The position numbers were made by a program, and so were the translations under genes. The notes beneath the pieces are model-generated. The model ran no database searches. It was not told where the DNA came from and saw only the letters and a program-made list of their open reading frames with translations. Shown here in pieces: positions 7,314 to 9,000 of a stretch of DNA of 9,000 nt. The stretch is from Cytophagales bacterium (GTDB taxonomy: Bacteria > Bacteroidota > Bacteroidia > Cytophagales > Amoebophilaceae), in assembly GCA_022360235.1 (NCBI GenBank), contig JAKSDE010000127.1:1-9000 (forward strand), read 5' to 3'. The first letter of the stretch is position 1, and each line of letters begins with the position of its first letter.

Positions 7314-7637
7314 TTATTCATCCATAGATCGCTTAACTTTTAATAGTTTGGCGTACAATTCATGCGCAAGCCTATCTACATCAATAGGGCTACTCTCTTC
7401 AGTAAAAGGTGGAATCTTTCTCATAAATTCAAAATACTCTTCATATATGCTATCTAAACGAGGGTTAAAACCCATTAGATGGAAAACAAGCACATGAAGA
7501 TCTAGTATATAAGCACTAGCATCAATTAGCATGTTGCTGAAACCATTGATTAACTGGTTGCTTTTGATGTCTTCCTTAATTAAGTACAGAATGAGCCACT
7601 CATTTCCTGAACTCAATGGTGGAGTATTGTAATTCAT
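7314..7637 (-). CDS. Hypothetical 107-residue acidic protein
   Basis: I do not recognise this product. It is probably soluble and largely helical, with no signal peptide. A moderately hydrophobic central part (about 30-56, LINGFSNMLIDASAYILDLHVLVFHLMGF) could be a buried helix pair rather than a membrane span, since it carries Asp and His. It is followed by NPRLDSIYEEYFEFMRKI and a C-terminal helix with VDRLAHELYAKLLKVKR. The ATG at 7637 opens the frame and TAA closes it at 7314. It stands alone between two insertion-sequence remnants, with an AT-rich leader upstream. Protein-like composition and absence of a competing frame support it as a real gene; the longer plus-strand frame across the same bases (7246-7497) looks random. 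It may be lineage-specific. Confidence 0.6.
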   Translation of the reverse strand: MNYNTPPLSSGNEWLILYLIKEDIKSNQLINGFSNMLIDASAYILDLHVLVFHLMGFNPRLDSIYEEYFEFMRKIPPFTEESSPIDVDRLAHELYAKLLKVKRSMDE

Positions 7638-8025
7638 AATAAATAAATTTTTACTTGAGCTTTATATGTTAAATTTAAGCTATGAATATATATTAAATAT
7701 ATATTATCATCAAGTTTATTTAATATTCTATAACCTAAGACCGTTATACGGTTAAAAAGCCTCTTAAAAAATAATGATAAAGTATTGAGATCTCTGCAAA
7801 ACTAGGTTATCTCCTTTCTTTATAGGCTACATGAGAGGAGTTTGATGCGTTTTGCAACAGTCTGAATTATAAATAGCTATATTTACTATGTCAGTATGTT
7901 TTGAAGGCTTTATCTTACAACTTATATCATCTACCTAGGCTCGCTATATCTAAATCTATCTAAAAAATTTAGTATTTAATAAAATTTTTTAAAATACTTT
8001 TTTGTAAACTATTTTTATTCATTCA
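7638..8025. other. AT-rich non-coding region upstream of the 107-residue gene
   Basis: No gene is visible in this stretch. It holds AT-rich near-palindromes (around 7684-7708, and AAAAAATTT paired with AAATTTTTT around 7962-7992). It also has a perfect small dyad ACCGT-TAT-ACGGT at 7740-7752 and the 7787-7864 stem-loop described separately. The part nearest 7638 should hold the promoter of the 107-residue gene, but no clear TAnnTTTG box was found on the minus strand. Confidence 0.4.
7787..7864. repeat. Possible miniature inverted-repeat element
   Basis: TGCAAAAC (7795-7802) and GTTTTGCA (7849-7856) are exact inverted copies 46 bases apart. Inside them CTCCT (7811-7815) pairs with AGGAG (7836-7840), giving an imperfect stem-loop. 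The outer sequence GAGATCTCTGCAAAAC looks like an insertion-sequence terminus. There is no coding content. It could be a MITE-like remnant or a chance fold in AT-rich DNA. Confidence 0.35.
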
Positions 8026-8120
8026 TTAACAAGTATTCAATACTATTTTTTTACATTTAAGATAGCTATCTTAGCTCACCGAAATGCATGTATAGCATAG
8101 CAATATTGGCAAGAAAACCT
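8026..8120 (+). repeat. Repeat copy E: right arm of long inverted repeat, mobile-element end
   Basis: The core TTAACAAGTATTCAATAC (8026-8043) is followed by ATCTTAGCTCAC (about 8069-8080) and TATAGCATAGCAATATTGGC (8091-8110), then AAGAAAACCT. This is the inverted copy of window positions 1-96. Unlike copies A-D it lacks the GGG(C/T)CGACTA flank outside the core and has ATTCATTCA instead. The transposase remnant at 8264-8690 lies on its inner side, so E is probably one end of that second element. Confidence 0.8.
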
Positions 8121-8263
8121 TGAGGGTGAGGGCGAAGTATTAGGTCGTAGTGAAAACGAACACATAGGTGGCCTCGAAAGTGATTGGCCTCGAAGGTTGA
8201 GCGCGGGCCGTGGGACTAAACAACTAACCTATTCGACTTGAGGGGGCAGTAAAATATTTTCCC
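8121..8263. other. GC-richer unannotated tract beside copy E
   Basis: This tract is visibly richer in G and C than the surrounding intergenic DNA. It carries a direct repeat GGCCTCGAA (8170-8178 and 8186-8194) and CTTGAGGG twice (about 8119-8126 and 8238-8245). No open frame of useful length and no known structured RNA was recognised. Its place between an element end and a transposase 3' end suggests it is internal mobile-element DNA. Such GC-rich sub-terminal DNA also occurs in copies C and D. Confidence 0.4.
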
Positions 8264-8690
8264 CTAATCATGGATGGTATACATGATATTCACACTAGCA
8301 TACCACGTGTCCATAAGTACGGTAGAAAAAGGAATCTTTTGCTGAAAAATAGTCCTCTTGAGCATGCTCTTAAGATGATCCAGCTTGCTTTTCGCATCTG
8401 CCTGCTTATCATAAATACGATAGCCAATTACCCAAAATTTATTACAGTCTGGAATTGTAGTAAAGACAAGTTACTACCCCCATACCCCTGATTAAGCCCT
8501 TTTCTTTTGCTATGTGTTTCCATAACAAAGCAGGGATAAGCTGCTCGTTTTGGAGATAACGTTTCACCTTATCATGGCTGATACCCTCTGTGATCGGCGT
8601 AATTAAGTTAGTGTATAATTGATAGGGGAGCTAAGCAAAAATTGGCTGTAATCTAGGCGAGTTATTTTTTTCTACTCATAAACTTCATTT
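8264..8690 (-). pseudogene. Remnant of a second DDE transposase (IS701-like), frameshifted and deleted
   Basis: Two minus-strand frames must be joined. Upstream (about 8676-8474), one reads SPRLQPIFA, a stop, LPYQLYTNLITPITEGISHDKV, then KRYLQNEQLIPALLWKHIAKEKG, and ends in VVTCLYYNS. Downstream, after a frameshift near 8470, the other reads IPDCNKFWVIGYRIYDKQ, ADAKSKLDHLKSMLKRTIFQ, then FSTVLMDTWYAS, and stops with TAG at 8264-8266. Segments such as GISHDKV, YRIYD...KLDH and VLMDTWYAS are characteristic of an IS701-like/IS4-fold transposase group common in Bacteroidota and cyanobacteria. The VLMD aspartate (8309-8311) would be a catalytic Asp. The region between KEKG and VVTCLYY, where the first catalytic Asp should lie, is deleted, and the C-terminal half is missing. 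The plus-strand frame at 8270-8491 is its antisense shadow. Confidence 0.7.
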
Positions 8691-8884
8691 TTGATTTACC
8701 TAAAATTACCCCTAAGTTTAGCGCAATTTACTCTTCTTGGGTAAGTCCTGAATAAGAAGAACAGACATAAAGATTTATATCAAATGATGCTCGAGAGACT
8801 TAGAAAATATCCTCTCTAAGGTTCACCAGACCCAACATTAAAATTTGCTAGTCAATAACTACTAATCTATACACACCAAATAAC

Positions 8885-9000
8885 ATGGCTTACCTCAGTA
8901 TAGATCAATTCATCTTGGGAGCTTTCTTACTCATCACCCTCATCATAGGCATGTATGCCGGGCGAGGTATCAAAGACATCAGAGAGTATGCCATTGCTAA
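8885..9000 (+). CDS. Sodium:solute symporter family protein, N-terminus only
   Basis: The gene runs off the window after 38 codons. The visible part has a short polar start (MAYLSIDQ), a first membrane helix (about 9-26, FILGAFLLITLIIGMYAG) and then GRGIKDIREYAIA. A helix with GxYxGR followed by xxxxEYAxA(N) is the N-terminal signature of SSS-family Na+/substrate symporters. Substrate cannot be told from this fragment. In some Bacteroidota such a transporter is fused to a sensor histidine kinase, which would only show beyond 9000. The ATG at 8885 is chosen because it places the first helix at the usual position. The 194 bp upstream (8691-8884) hold no gene, and no clear promoter box was found. 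Confidence 0.72.
   Translation, partial: MAYLSIDQFILGAFLLITLIIGMYAGRGIKDIREYAIA

Noticed and set aside
7246..7497. Plus-strand 83-codon frame
   Set aside because: It overlaps the 107-residue minus-strand gene and has random-looking, Ser-rich composition without a recognisable domain.
79..8043. CRISPR-like array from the repeated 18-mer
   Set aside because: Copies occur in both orientations at irregular spacings of hundreds to thousands of bases, with no cas gene.
1..8120. Composite transposon carrying ribE to the 107-residue gene
   Set aside because: The inner genes are ordinary chromosomal genes, and the arms look like ends of separate elements lying outside the interval. No transposase in working order or target duplication supports a single mobile unit.
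8270..8491. Plus-strand 73-codon frame
   Set aside because: It is antisense to the IS701-like transposase remnant, whose minus-strand translation has clear family motifs.

Overview
The window reads as an AT-rich Bacteroidota chromosome, most likely a host-associated member of the Amoebophilaceae/Cardinium type. That placement is inference. It rests on a RecQ paralogue with the long insertion typical of Bacteroidota, a SPOR protein of the kind often auto-annotated 'ezrin/radixin/moesin family' in Cytophagales, a TAnnTTTG-like promoter box ahead of ribE, and a high load of decayed insertion sequences between ordinary housekeeping genes. No rRNA, tRNA or CRISPR array was seen.

Layout. Positions 1-108 hold one arm of a long inverted repeat (copy A). 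A complete riboflavin synthase gene (ribE, 154-750, +) follows. It converges on rmuC (859-2139, -), with a repeat-derived stem-loop (copy B) in the gap. Upstream of rmuC on the same strand is an exported SPOR-domain protein (2339-2923, -). A 319-bp divergent intergenic region separates it from a recQ-family helicase gene (3243-5168, +) and a closely spaced CPBP/CAAX-type membrane protease gene (5210-6088, +), probably one transcription unit.

From 6108 the window is accessory. A 1.1-kb decayed IS4-type element (6108-7195) has long inverted ends (copies C and D), a transposase frame broken by three in-frame TAG codons, and a missing 3' part. An unrecognised 107-aa gene (7314-7637, -) and an AT-rich non-coding stretch follow. 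Copy E (8026-8120) is the inverted partner of the window's first 96 bases. A GC-richer tract and a frameshifted remnant of a second, different transposase (about 8264-8690, -) come next. The window ends inside the first codons of a sodium:solute symporter gene (8885 onward, +).

The housekeeping genes do not form one pathway: flavin synthesis, DNA maintenance (RmuC, RecQ), envelope (SPOR) and membrane proteolysis (CPBP). The unifying feature is an 18-bp core, TTAACAAGTATTCAATAC, present five times in both orientations. It sits at both ends of the IS4-type remnant, beside the second transposase remnant, on both sides of ribE, and inside the stem-loop between ribE and rmuC. It looks like a conserved terminus shared by more than one mobile element, or an independent short repeat captured by them. 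It is the most interesting signal here.
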